Shown here: positions 46,457 through 54,060 of the stretch, piece after piece
Numbering within the stretch: position 1 is the stretch's first letter
Layout of the letters: every line of letters begins with the position of its first letter
Source of the DNA: Rhodovulum kholense
GTDB lineage: Bacteria > Pseudomonadota > Alphaproteobacteria > Rhodobacterales > Rhodobacteraceae
Reading direction: 5' to 3'
Length of the DNA: 58,060 nucleotides
Assembly (NCBI RefSeq): GCF_003053725.1
Contig: NZ_QAYC01000021.1
Location: 1 to 58,060, forward strand
Made by a program: the position numbers and the translations under genes
The notes under the pieces: generated by a model
Seen by the model: the letters and a program-made list of their open reading frames with translations, nothing else
Databases searched by the model: none
Told to the model about the DNA's origin: nothing

Positions 46457-47443
46457 TCAGGGACGCAGCCGCTTGGCCGCCTCGCGGATTTCGTAGAACT
46501 GACCCGCGGGGCGGTAGCGCCACAGATATTCCGGCAGCACCGCCTCCATGGCGGTGGGCTGGATACCCAGTTCGGCCAACCCCGGCATGCCCGCTCCGAC
46601 GACATTGTCGCGCCCGAGATTGCGCACCTGGTCGCGTGTCACGACCTTGTTGTCCAGAAGCCCCAGCGACAGCGACTGCACCAGATCGAAGACCGTGCCC
46701 ATCGCGGCGCCCAGCGCCAGCGGCAGGGGCAGCACGATCCGGTTCGGGCGGCCGATCACTTCAAGCATTTCTTCCATCAGATCGCCGAAGCTCCGCACCT
46801 CGGGGCCGCCCAGTTCGTAGATGCCCGGCGCAGCTTCGCCCATAGCGGCCTTGGCCGCGGCGGCGGCAACGTCGTCGACATAGACCGGCTGGAACCGGGT
46901 GAAATAGCCGACCACCGGCAGAACCGGCGAGAACCGCGCCATCTGCGCGAAGCGGTTGAAGAACTGGTCCTCGGGGCCGAACACCAGCGAGGGCCGCAGG
47001 ATCACCGCATCGGGGAAGCTCTCGCGTACCGCAGCCTCGCCCCGGCCCTTGGTTTCGGAATAGGCGCTGTCCGAGTCGATGTCGGCGCCGATGGCCGAGA
47101 TCTGCACCAGCCGCGCCACTCCGGCCGCGCGCGCCTCTTCGGCGATGTGAAGCGCGCCGTAATGCTGCACCAGCCCGAAGGTGTTGCGCCCCGATTCGGC
47201 TAGGATGCCGACGCAGTTCACCGCAGCCTCGGCCCCTTGCAGCGCCAGCCGGACCGACTCGCGGTCGCGGACATTGCACAGCACCGGCTCGACCTGCCCC
47301 ACCGCGCCATAGGTGCGCACGAACAGCGCCTCGTTCGGGCGCCGCACCGCCACACGGACCCGCCAGCCGGCGCGCGCCATGCGCCGCGCAACGTAGCGGC
47401 CGACAAATCCCGACCCGCCGAAGATGGTGACCAGCTTGGACAT
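46457..47443 (-). CDS. NDUFA9-like NAD(P)-binding protein
   Basis: A 328-residue atypical SDR starting MSKLVTIFGGSGFVGRYVAR (G-x-x-G-x-x-G). Related proteins are called complex I NDUFA9-subunit family and are thought to stabilise NADH dehydrogenase or act on quinone; the SAIGADIDSDSAYSETKGRGE segment has YxxTK. Soluble, with a hydrophobic stretch (about 240-258). The stop abuts that of uppP. Divergent from tRNA-Leu. Confidence 0.85.
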   Translation of the reverse strand: MSKLVTIFGGSGFVGRYVARRMARAGWRVRVAVRRPNEALFVRTYGAVGQVEPVLCNVRDRESVRLALQGAEAAVNCVGILAESGRNTFGLVQHYGALHIAEEARAAGVARLVQISAIGADIDSDSAYSETKGRGEAAVRESFPDAVILRPSLVFGPEDQFFNRFAQMARFSPVLPVVGYFTRFQPVYVDDVAAAAAKAAMGEAAPGIYELGGPEVRSFGDLMEEMLEVIGRPNRIVLPLPLALGAAMGTVFDLVQSLSLGLLDNKVVTRDQVRNLGRDNVVGAGMPGLAELGIQPTAMEAVLPEYLWRYRPAGQFYEIREAAKRLRP

Positions 47444-47537
47444 GGAGAGACGCCTCCTTGGCATATGATGGTATGCAACCGAATATAGGGGCCGGGCGCC
47501 CCAAGCAAGAGATCGTATCGCGAGGCAAAAATCGCCG

Positions 47538-47564
47538 TTGACACCGTCTGCGGCCACCTATAGA
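47538..47564 (+). promoter_or_regulatory. Promoter of tRNA-Leu
   Basis: A perfect -35 TTGACA (47538-47543) and a -10 TATAGA (47559-47564) separated by 15 bases, 20 bases before the tRNA start. The spacer is 1-2 bases shorter than usual. Confidence 0.6.
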
Positions 47565-47583
47565 TCACCGCCTCACGACACCT

Positions 47584-47670
47584 GCCCAGGTGGCGGAATT
47601 GGTAGACGCGCTAGCTTCAGGTGCTAGTGTTCGCAAGGACGTGGAGGTTCGAGTCCTCTCCTGGGCACCA
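47584..47670 (+). tRNA. tRNA-Leu, anticodon CAG
   Basis: An 87-base class II tRNA: acceptor GCCCAGG paired with CCTGGGC, anticodon stem CTAGC/GCTAG around loop TTCAGGT (anticodon CAG), a long variable arm (TGTTCGCAAGGACG), a T-arm GGAGG/CCTCT-type with TTCGAGT, and encoded CCA. It reads CTG leucine codons, the main Leu codon of this GC-rich genome. Confidence 0.97.
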
Positions 47671-47713
47671 ACCCCAAAAGCCGGGGAATCATCCCCTAAA
47701 GTCAGGGGAAGAC

Positions 47714-48325
47714 GTGGCGAATTACCTACATTCCAAAGACTTGCCCGATGGTCTCGATCTCGGGCCCGTGGTGGCCATCGACTGCGAGACGATGGGGCTG
47801 AACCCGCATCGCGACCGGCTGTGCCTGGTGCAGATGTCGTCGGGCGACGGCGACGCGCATATGGTGCAGATCGCGCAAGGCCAGACCGAGGCGCCGAACC
47901 TGACCCGGATGCTGGCCGACCCGAAAACGCTGAAACTTTTCCATTTCGGCCGATTCGACATCGCGATTTTGCAGCACACGTTCGGCGTGACCACCGCGCC
48001 GGTCTATTGCACCAAGATCGCCTCTAAGCTGGTGCGCACCTATACCGACCGGCACGGGCTGAAATACCTGCTGCAGGAATTGCTGGAGATCGACATCTCG
48101 AAACAGCAGCAAAGCTCGGACTGGGGCGCGCCCTCGCTGAGCCCGGCGCAGCTCGACTATGCCGCTTCGGACGTGCTGTACCTGCACCGGCTGAAAGAGA
48201 CCCTGGACCGGATGCTGGCCCGCGAGGGCCGGACCGAGATGGCCCAGGCCTGCTTCGATTTCCTGCCGACCCGGGCCCGGCTCGATCTTTCCGGTTGGCC
48301 CGAGACCGACATCTTCGCACACTGA
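47714..48325 (+). CDS. RNase D-like 3'-5' exonuclease (DEDDy)
   Basis: A 203-residue exonuclease domain: DCETMGL (first Asp/Glu), FHFGRFDIAIL (Asp), and YAASDVLYLHRL (Tyr and Asp). It lacks the HRDC domains of full RNase D (~370 residues), as do many short alphaproteobacterial forms. The GTG at 47714 (VANYLHSKDLPDG) has AGGGGAAG upstream; the frame is open further back into the tRNA, which is not coding. It probably trims tRNA or other RNA 3' ends. First protein gene of the following operon. Confidence 0.9.
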   Translation: MANYLHSKDLPDGLDLGPVVAIDCETMGLNPHRDRLCLVQMSSGDGDAHMVQIAQGQTEAPNLTRMLADPKTLKLFHFGRFDIAILQHTFGVTTAPVYCTKIASKLVRTYTDRHGLKYLLQELLEIDISKQQQSSDWGAPSLSPAQLDYAASDVLYLHRLKETLDRMLAREGRTEMAQACFDFLPTRARLDLSGWPETDIFAH

Positions 48326-48329
48326 GACC

Positions 48330-49286
48330 ATGACGCCCGAAACCTGCCTGTCCATCGGCCGCCGCGTTCTGCGGATCGAGGCCGACGCCGTCCATCGCCT
48401 GGCCGAGAGCCTCGACCAGGACTTCACCCGCGCGGTCGAGACCATCCTTGGCGCGACCGGCCGGGTCATCGTCTCGGGCATGGGCAAGTCGGGCCATGTG
48501 GCGCGCAAGATCGCGGCGACCTTCGCCTCGACCGGAACGCCCGCGCATTTCGTCCACCCCGCCGAGGCCAGCCATGGCGATCTGGGGATGGTGGCGCGGG
48601 GCGATGTCTGCCTCGTGCTGTCGAATTCCGGCGAGACGCCCGAACTGGCCGATATCGTCGCCTATACCCGCCGCTATGGAATCCCGCTGATCGGCGTCGC
48701 GGGCAAGCCCGGCAGCACGCTTTTGCGCCAGGCCGACGTGGCGCTGGTGCTGCCGCCCGCGGACGAGGCCTGCCCGATGGGACTGGCGCCCACCACCTCG
48801 ACCACGATGACGCTGGCGCTGGGCGACGCGCTGGCCGTGGCGCTGATGGAGCACCGCCAGTTCACGCCCGAGCATTTCCGCCAGTTCCATCCCGGCGGCA
48901 AGCTGGGGGCGCGGCTCTCGACCGTCGCGGACCTGATGCATTCGGGGGAGGACATCCCGCTGGTACCGACGGGCACCGCGATGCCCGAGGCGCTGATCGT
49001 GATGAGCCGCAAGAGCTTTGGCGTCGTTGGCGTGACCGGCCCCGACGGGCGGCTGGCCGGGATCGTGACCGATGGCGACCTGCGCCGCCATATGGACGGC
49101 CTGCTGGAGCGCAGCGTCGAGGAGGTGATGACCGCGAACCCGCTGACCATCGCCCCCGACGTTCTGGCCGAAAAGGCGGTCGCGGTGATGAACGACCGCA
49201 AGATCACCTGTCTTTTCGCGGTCGAGGACGGCCGCCCCGTCGGCATCCTGCATATCCACGACTGCCTGCGCGCCGGGGTCGCATGA
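48330..49286 (+). CDS. kdsD: Arabinose-5-phosphate isomerase KdsD (KpsF/GutQ family)
   Basis: A 318-residue enzyme making arabinose-5-phosphate for Kdo in LPS. The SIS domain (about 30-180) contains VSGMGKSGHVARKIA and SNSGETPEL; two CBS domains follow (about 200-318, e.g. VVGVTGPDGRLAGIVTDGDLRRH). Four bases after the exonuclease stop, and followed by lptC in 3 bases. Start at ATG 48330. Confidence 0.95.
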   Translation: MTPETCLSIGRRVLRIEADAVHRLAESLDQDFTRAVETILGATGRVIVSGMGKSGHVARKIAATFASTGTPAHFVHPAEASHGDLGMVARGDVCLVLSNSGETPELADIVAYTRRYGIPLIGVAGKPGSTLLRQADVALVLPPADEACPMGLAPTTSTTMTLALGDALAVALMEHRQFTPEHFRQFHPGGKLGARLSTVADLMHSGEDIPLVPTGTAMPEALIVMSRKSFGVVGVTGPDGRLAGIVTDGDLRRHMDGLLERSVEEVMTANPLTIAPDVLAEKAVAVMNDRKITCLFAVEDGRPVGILHIHDCLRAGVA

Positions 49287-49289
49287 CAT

Positions 49290-49907
49290 ATGCGGTCCTA
49301 TGACAACGCCTATTCCCGGTTCATCGCAGCGGCCAAGATCGTGTTCCCGCTGGCCGCGCTGGGGCTGTTGTCGACCCTGTTCATGATTTCGCGCGACCAT
49401 GGCAGCGCCGGCACCGGCGACGGCCTGCCATATGCCAAGGTCGAGATCGACGACCTGCTGCGCCAGCAGCGGCTGGGCGCGCCCAACTATGCCGGCGTGA
49501 CCCGCGACGGCACCGCGATCTCGATGCGGGCCGACTCAGCCCGGTCGGACCCCGACCGGCCCGGCCGCGGCGAGGCGCAGGCGATGCAGGCGCGGCTGAC
49601 CCTGCCCGATGGCAGCTCGGCCGAGATCGAGGCCGATACCGGGTCGATCGACACCTCGGACCGGGTGGCGGTGCTGGAGGGCGACGCGAAGATCTCGACC
49701 TCGACCGGCTACACCATCGAGACCGACCGCCTGCGGTCGGCCTTTGCGGACACCAATGTCGAGGCGGACGGCCCGGTCACCGCCAACGGACCGCCCGGCC
49801 GGATCGAGGCAGGCAGCATGACGCTCAGCGCCGACCCCGCGGACAAGGGCAGGTATCTTCTGGTTTTCAAGGACGGCGTGAGGCTGATATATGAGCCCGA
49901 GCAATAG
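49290..49907 (+). CDS. lptC: LPS export protein LptC
   Basis: A 205-residue bitopic protein with one N-terminal span (about 15-32, KIVFPLAALGLLSTLFM) and a periplasmic LptA-like beta-jellyroll. The family's LptC/DUF1239 pattern includes the repeated VAVLEGDAKISTSTGYTIETD strands. It carries LPS from the LptB2FG complex to LptA. Placed between kdsD and lptA as in other alphaproteobacteria. Confidence 0.92.
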   Translation: MRSYDNAYSRFIAAAKIVFPLAALGLLSTLFMISRDHGSAGTGDGLPYAKVEIDDLLRQQRLGAPNYAGVTRDGTAISMRADSARSDPDRPGRGEAQAMQARLTLPDGSSAEIEADTGSIDTSDRVAVLEGDAKISTSTGYTIETDRLRSAFADTNVEADGPVTANGPPGRIEAGSMTLSADPADKGRYLLVFKDGVRLIYEPEQ

Positions 49908-49923
49908 GGGAAAGGGTCCGGTC

Positions 49924-50430
49924 GTGTCGATACGCGGTCGTCTGTTGGCGTTTGCGCTGGTTCTGGCGGTTCCGGCCGCCGCCTGGGCGCAGGGCGCCCA
50001 GATCGCCTTCGGGTCGCTCGATCACGATGCGTCGCTGCCCGTCGAGGTCACGGCCGAAAGCCTCAGCGTCGATCAGGGCGATGGCACCGCCGTCTTCAGC
50101 GGCGATGTCGTCGTGGGGCAGGGCACGCTGCGCCTGTCTGCCGCGCGGGTGCTTGTGGTCTATGGCTCGGGCGGCGCCGGCAGCGGCAAGATCTCGCGGC
50201 TCGAAGCCTCGGGCTCGGTGGTTCTGGTGCTGGGCGAGGACGCGGCCCAGGCGCAGGAGGCCGTCTACAGCATCGACACCGCCACGATCGTGATGACCGG
50301 CAACGTTCTGCTGACCCAGGGCGACAACGCCGTCGAGGGACAGCGGCTGACGGTCGATCTGAACCGCGGCACCGGCGCGATGGAGGGCCGCGTGCGGACC
50401 GTGCTGACCCCGGCCTCGGACAAGCCGTGA
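49924..50430 (+). CDS. lptA: LPS export periplasmic protein LptA
   Basis: A ~168-residue exported OstA-like beta-jellyroll protein. The signal peptide is RGRLLAFALVLAVPAAAWA. Strands such as VEVTAESLSVDQGDGTAVFSGDVVV fit LptA/OstA. GTG at 49924 has AGGGGAAAGGG 7 bases upstream; an in-frame ATG at 49891 overlapping lptC would lengthen the n-region. It bridges LptC and the outer-membrane LptD. Stop overlaps lptB. Confidence 0.9.
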   Translation: MSIRGRLLAFALVLAVPAAAWAQGAQIAFGSLDHDASLPVEVTAESLSVDQGDGTAVFSGDVVVGQGTLRLSAARVLVVYGSGGAGSGKISRLEASGSVVLVLGEDAAQAQEAVYSIDTATIVMTGNVLLTQGDNAVEGQRLTVDLNRGTGAMEGRVRTVLTPASDKP

Positions 50431-51194
50431 TGGCCGACGGCGCCTCAGCCTTCGGCATGACCGCGCCCAGCGGCGGTCTGCGGGTCGTCGACCTGCGCAA
50501 GAGCTACCGCCGCCGCCCGGTGATCCGCGATGTCAGCCTCAGCCTAGACCGGGGCGAGGTGGTCGCGCTGCTCGGCCCGAACGGGTCGGGCAAGACCACC
50601 TGCTTTTATGCCGTCGCCGGTCTGCTGACCCCCGAGGGCGGCAAAGTTCTGCTCGACGGCCGCGACGTGACCACGCTGCCGATGTATCGCCGCGCGCGGC
50701 TGGGCATCGGCTATCTGCCGCAGGAAGTCTCGATCTTCCGCGGACTCGATGTCGAGGACAACATCAAGGCGGTGCTCGAAATCGTCGAGCCCGACCGGCA
50801 CAAGCGCCGCGAGCGGCTCGAAGAACTGCTGTCGGAATTCTCCATCGAACATCTGCGCCGCGCGCCTGCCCTGTCGCTGTCGGGCGGCGAACGGCGCCGG
50901 GTCGAGATCGCGCGCTGCCTCGCGGCCAATCCCCGGTATCTCTTGCTCGACGAACCCTTCGCCGGCGTCGATCCCATTGCCGTGGGCGAGATTCGCAGCC
51001 TTGTCGCCGACCTCAAGACCCGGGGAATCGGGGTGCTCATCACCGATCACAATGTCCGCGAAACGCTGGAGATCGTTGATCGCGCCTATATCCTGCATGA
51101 CGGCAAGGTGCTGATGAGCGGCACGACCCAGGAGGTGATCCGCGACGAGAACGTGCGCCGGGTCTACCTTGGCCAGAGCTTCCGGATCACCTGA
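50430..51194 (+). CDS. lptB: LPS export ABC transporter ATPase LptB
   Basis: A 254-residue ATPase with Walker A GPNGSGKTT, signature LSGGERRRVEIAR and Walker B LLLDEPFAGVDP. It powers LPS extraction from the inner membrane with LptFG (not in the window). The ATG overlaps the lptA stop (TGATG); GTG at 50427 is also in frame. Unlike many alphaproteobacteria, no rpoN follows before hpf. Confidence 0.95.
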   Translation: MADGASAFGMTAPSGGLRVVDLRKSYRRRPVIRDVSLSLDRGEVVALLGPNGSGKTTCFYAVAGLLTPEGGKVLLDGRDVTTLPMYRRARLGIGYLPQEVSIFRGLDVEDNIKAVLEIVEPDRHKRRERLEELLSEFSIEHLRRAPALSLSGGERRRVEIARCLAANPRYLLLDEPFAGVDPIAVGEIRSLVADLKTRGIGVLITDHNVRETLEIVDRAYILHDGKVLMSGTTQEVIRDENVRRVYLGQSFRIT

Positions 51195-51545
51195 GGCCCG
51201 GGCATGCAGGCCGTCTTCTTCCCGCCTTTTCCGCGACCTTGGCCGGGTCTTGCCGCACCGACAGTCAAGACCGCAACCGAATCGCTGCCACGACCGCCAG
51301 TCGCGCCGGATTTCGGGCCGGTCGCGCGGACCGGCGCTGCCGCAGCGCAGCGCGGCGAGGGCGTTGACATGGCGGGGGGACCTGTCGCCAAATACGTGCG
51401 ATGCCTGCCCCGTCCGCCATCCATCCAGACGCCCGCGCCAAAAGGGCCGCAGACAGGGATACGCTTCCTTGTTGCCGTTGACCCCGCCGCGCCCCGGCCT
51501 TAACGGAGTGCAACCCTGCGCCTGCAGGCAATCTCAGGAGGAACA
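51195..51545. other. 351-bp gap between lptB and hpf with no credible gene
   Basis: Open frames here (for example 51204-51503) are rich in Pro and Arg and lack a ribosome site or family pattern. The last ~20 bases hold the strong ribosome site AGGAGGA of hpf. A TTGACC-like -35 (near 51476) could begin hpf transcription, but no convincing -10 was found. Confidence 0.5.
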
Positions 51546-52103
51546 ATGCTGTACCAGATCAGCGGCAAACAGATCGACATCGGCGAGGCTCTGCAGACCC
51601 ATGTCAAGGACGAGCTGAGCGCTGCCGTCTCGAAGTATGCCGACCGGCCGACCGATGCCAACGTGGTGTTCTCGCGGAACGCGCATCAATATGTCTGCGA
51701 GGCGACGGTGCACCTGTCGACCGGCCTGACCGCTCAGGCGAGCGCCCATGCCACCGAGATCTACGCCGCCTTCGACAGCTGCTGCGACAAGATGGAAAAA
51801 CAGCTGCGCCGCCACAAGCGTCGGCTGAAGGACCATCACCGCGATCGTTCGGAACCTGTGGAACTTTCCGGCGGTTCGGCGTATATCCTCGCAGCGACGG
51901 ACGAGAATGACGAGTCCGACGACCTGCAGCCGATGATCATCGCCGAGATGGAAACCCAGATTCCGTCGATCTCGGTCGGCGAGGCGGTGATGCAGATGGA
52001 GCTGAAGGGCGCGGCCCTCCTGGTGTTCCGGAACGAGAAGACCGGCAACATCAACGTCGTGTACGCCCGCGAAGACGGGAACGTGGGCTGGATCGAACCC
52101 TGA
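51546..52103 (+). CDS. hpf: Ribosome hibernation promoting factor, long form
   Basis: A 185-residue protein with an N-terminal S30AE domain (about 1-100; MLYQISGKQIDIGEALQTHVKDEL) and a C-terminal dimerisation domain (about 130-185; SISVGEAVMQMELKGAALLVFRNE). Long HPF binds 30S subunits and pairs ribosomes into 100S dimers in stationary phase. AGGAGGA precedes the ATG. Followed by ptsN in 60 bases. Confidence 0.95.
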   Translation: MLYQISGKQIDIGEALQTHVKDELSAAVSKYADRPTDANVVFSRNAHQYVCEATVHLSTGLTAQASAHATEIYAAFDSCCDKMEKQLRRHKRRLKDHHRDRSEPVELSGGSAYILAATDENDESDDLQPMIIAEMETQIPSISVGEAVMQMELKGAALLVFRNEKTGNINVVYAREDGNVGWIEP

Positions 52104-52163
52104 CCCGCAGCTGACACTGCCGCGTCCGTTCACCGGGCGCGGCGCGTCCGAAGCGAGAGGCCT

Positions 52164-52628
52164 ATGCAGCTATCCACGCTCATCACGCCGGAAGCCGTTC
52201 GCGTCTTCGGCACCATGTCCAGCAAGAAACGCCTGTTCCAGGAGCTTGGCGAGGTCGCCCACGCCGCCTATGCGCTGCCCTCGGGCAACGCCGTCGACGC
52301 CCTGCAGGAACGCGAAAGCCTCGGACCGACCGGGGTGGGACAGGGCGTGGCCCTGCCCCATGCCCGGCTGTCCGGCATCGACCGGGTCCGGGGCGCCTTC
52401 ATCCGGCTGGAAAAGGCGATCGATTTCGGGGCGGTCGACCGCCAGCCGGTCGATCTGATCTTCGCGCTGTTCGCGCCGCTCGATTCCGGCGTCGATCACC
52501 TGAAGGCGCTGGCGCTGGTTTCGCGCACCCTGCGCGACGGCACCGTCTGCGCCAAGCTGCGCGCCAATACCGACCCGGCCACGCTGCATGCGGTGCTGAC
52601 CGAGGCGGCGGCGTCGCAGGCGGCCTGA
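52164..52628 (+). CDS. ptsN: PTS IIA-like nitrogen-regulatory protein PtsN
   Basis: A 154-residue EIIA-Ntr protein. The phospho-acceptor His66 is in GQGVALPHARLSG, followed by VDLIFALFAPLDSGVDHLKALA. It regulates potassium, nitrogen and stress functions in proteobacteria. Last gene of the operon; its stop is one base from the stop of the convergent sulfotransferase. Confidence 0.95.
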   Translation: MQLSTLITPEAVRVFGTMSSKKRLFQELGEVAHAAYALPSGNAVDALQERESLGPTGVGQGVALPHARLSGIDRVRGAFIRLEKAIDFGAVDRQPVDLIFALFAPLDSGVDHLKALALVSRTLRDGTVCAKLRANTDPATLHAVLTEAAASQAA

Positions 52629-52629
52629 C

Positions 52630-54060
52630 CTAGCCGCGCCAGCCCCCGTAGCCGAACCTCAGGAAATCGCGGCGGTAGGCTTCGGCCGCCGCCGCGTCCA
52701 GGTCCGCGTCATGGATCGCGGCCAAGGGAACCGGCCCGACCGGCGCCGGGTCGCGCAGTGCCGGGGCCGCACGCCCGAGACTTGCGGCAAGCTCGGCCAG
52801 ATCGCGGCCCAGCGTCTCGGCGCGGACGATCCGGTCGGGCAGCAGCGATTGCGCCATGCCCTCCAGCAGAACCGATTGCGACGCCCAGGACGGATCGACG
52901 CGCAGCGCGCTCTGGCCGCCAAGCTGGCCCTTGAGGAAAGTCAGAAACCCCAGAAACGCCGCCCGGTGCGCGGCCGCATCATAGCCAGGCCCGGGTCCGT
53001 CCTCGGGCAGCGGCACCCCGTAAAGCTCGCGCAGCGCCCGGCGCAGCCTGGGAAAGCTGTCCGGACCGACCGGCAGGACATGACGGCAGAAGGCGCGATG
53101 CGCCCGCTCCAGCGGATGGCTGATGACGGTAAAGCTGCGATGGCCCGGATGGCGCCGCAGCCAGTCGTCCAGCGTCTTGCGGGTGAAGCCCCGCCGCAGC
53201 GCCTCGGGGCCACGCCCGTCCAGCGCGGCCAGCCAGGCCTCGACCTCCGCCACCGGGCCGCCGGGGACCGGAAGGAACAGAAGCGGGCTTTGGGGCGCAG
53301 CCACATGGCGCCGCAGGGCAGGTCCGCGCCGCGGCTCGAAGAGGTCTTCATCGAACAGCGCGCAAGGGTCGAGATCGGCCAGCGCGCGCGTCATCTCGTC
53401 GAAATTCTCGACCCGCGCCGAAAGCGGCCCGGGGTTCTGCTTTTTCAGCCGGGTCGGGGCGGCGTTCAGCCGGGCATCCGTGCCCAGGAAGGCGAGCAGG
53501 CCGTTCAGCACCTCGACATCGGCGATCTGGTCATAGCCGATCCGGAACGGGGACTGGCCCGCGACCTGAAGCGTGCGCGTCACCTGCGCCCGGAAGGCCC
53601 CCAGCCGGTCTAACCGGTCGGCGAAGTCCGCGGGGTCGAACCGCACCTGCGCCCGGCGCGCCTTGAGCAGATCGGTCAGCCGCCACTGGCCGGTCCGGGC
53701 CGCGATCAGTCGCGACACATGGCTTTCGACCGGATTGCGGACCAGCAGGATCTTGGCGCAGCGCCGGTCGGCCAGAACCGGTGCCAGCACCCGGGCATCG
53801 TGATCGTGAAAGAAGCGAAACCCCCAAAGCCCGCCTTGGGCCGCGGCACGCATTGCCGCCAGAAGCCGCCCCGGATCGCGCTCGCGCTCGGCCAGCGTCA
53901 CGCCCAGATGCTCGGTCCGGTCCTTGTGGCCGATGAAATGCGGGTTGAACGCCTCGCCATGACAGCAGAGCCCCGGTACGCCGTTCAGCGCGTCTTCGAG
54001 GTAGTTGGACCCGGTCCGCATCTCGGCGAACAGCACGAAGCTGTCGAAGGGGCGGTCCAT
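52630..54060 (-). CDS. Two-part sulfotransferase-like protein
   Basis: A 476-residue protein with two sulfotransferase-like halves. Residues 1-~240 have the PAPS-binding loop RTGSNYLE (15-22) and the 3'-phosphate motif ILLVRNPVESHVSR (104-117), similar to NodH-like sulfotransferases. The second half (~255-476) has a weak loop FLPVPGGPVAE (262-272), in which the usual Lys of 'PKxGGT' is Val, and ISHPLERAHRAF (313-324). So only the first half looks able to bind PAPS. It follows the glycosyltransferases directly (the GT14 stop abuts its start), so it may sulfate their glycan. Confidence 0.78.
   Translation of the reverse strand: MDRPFDSFVLFAEMRTGSNYLEDALNGVPGLCCHGEAFNPHFIGHKDRTEHLGVTLAERERDPGRLLAAMRAAAQGGLWGFRFFHDHDARVLAPVLADRRCAKILLVRNPVESHVSRLIAARTGQWRLTDLLKARRAQVRFDPADFADRLDRLGAFRAQVTRTLQVAGQSPFRIGYDQIADVEVLNGLLAFLGTDARLNAAPTRLKKQNPGPLSARVENFDEMTRALADLDPCALFDEDLFEPRRGPALRRHVAAPQSPLLFLPVPGGPVAEVEAWLAALDGRGPEALRRGFTRKTLDDWLRRHPGHRSFTVISHPLERAHRAFCRHVLPVGPDSFPRLRRALRELYGVPLPEDGPGPGYDAAAHRAAFLGFLTFLKGQLGGQSALRVDPSWASQSVLLEGMAQSLLPDRIVRAETLGRDLAELAASLGRAAPALRDPAPVGPVPLAAIHDADLDAAAAEAYRRDFLRFGYGGWRG

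Noticed and set aside
51204-51503. A 99-residue plus-strand frame in the lptB-hpf gap
   Set aside because: Pro-rich, no ribosome site, no similarity to a known family that I can recognise.
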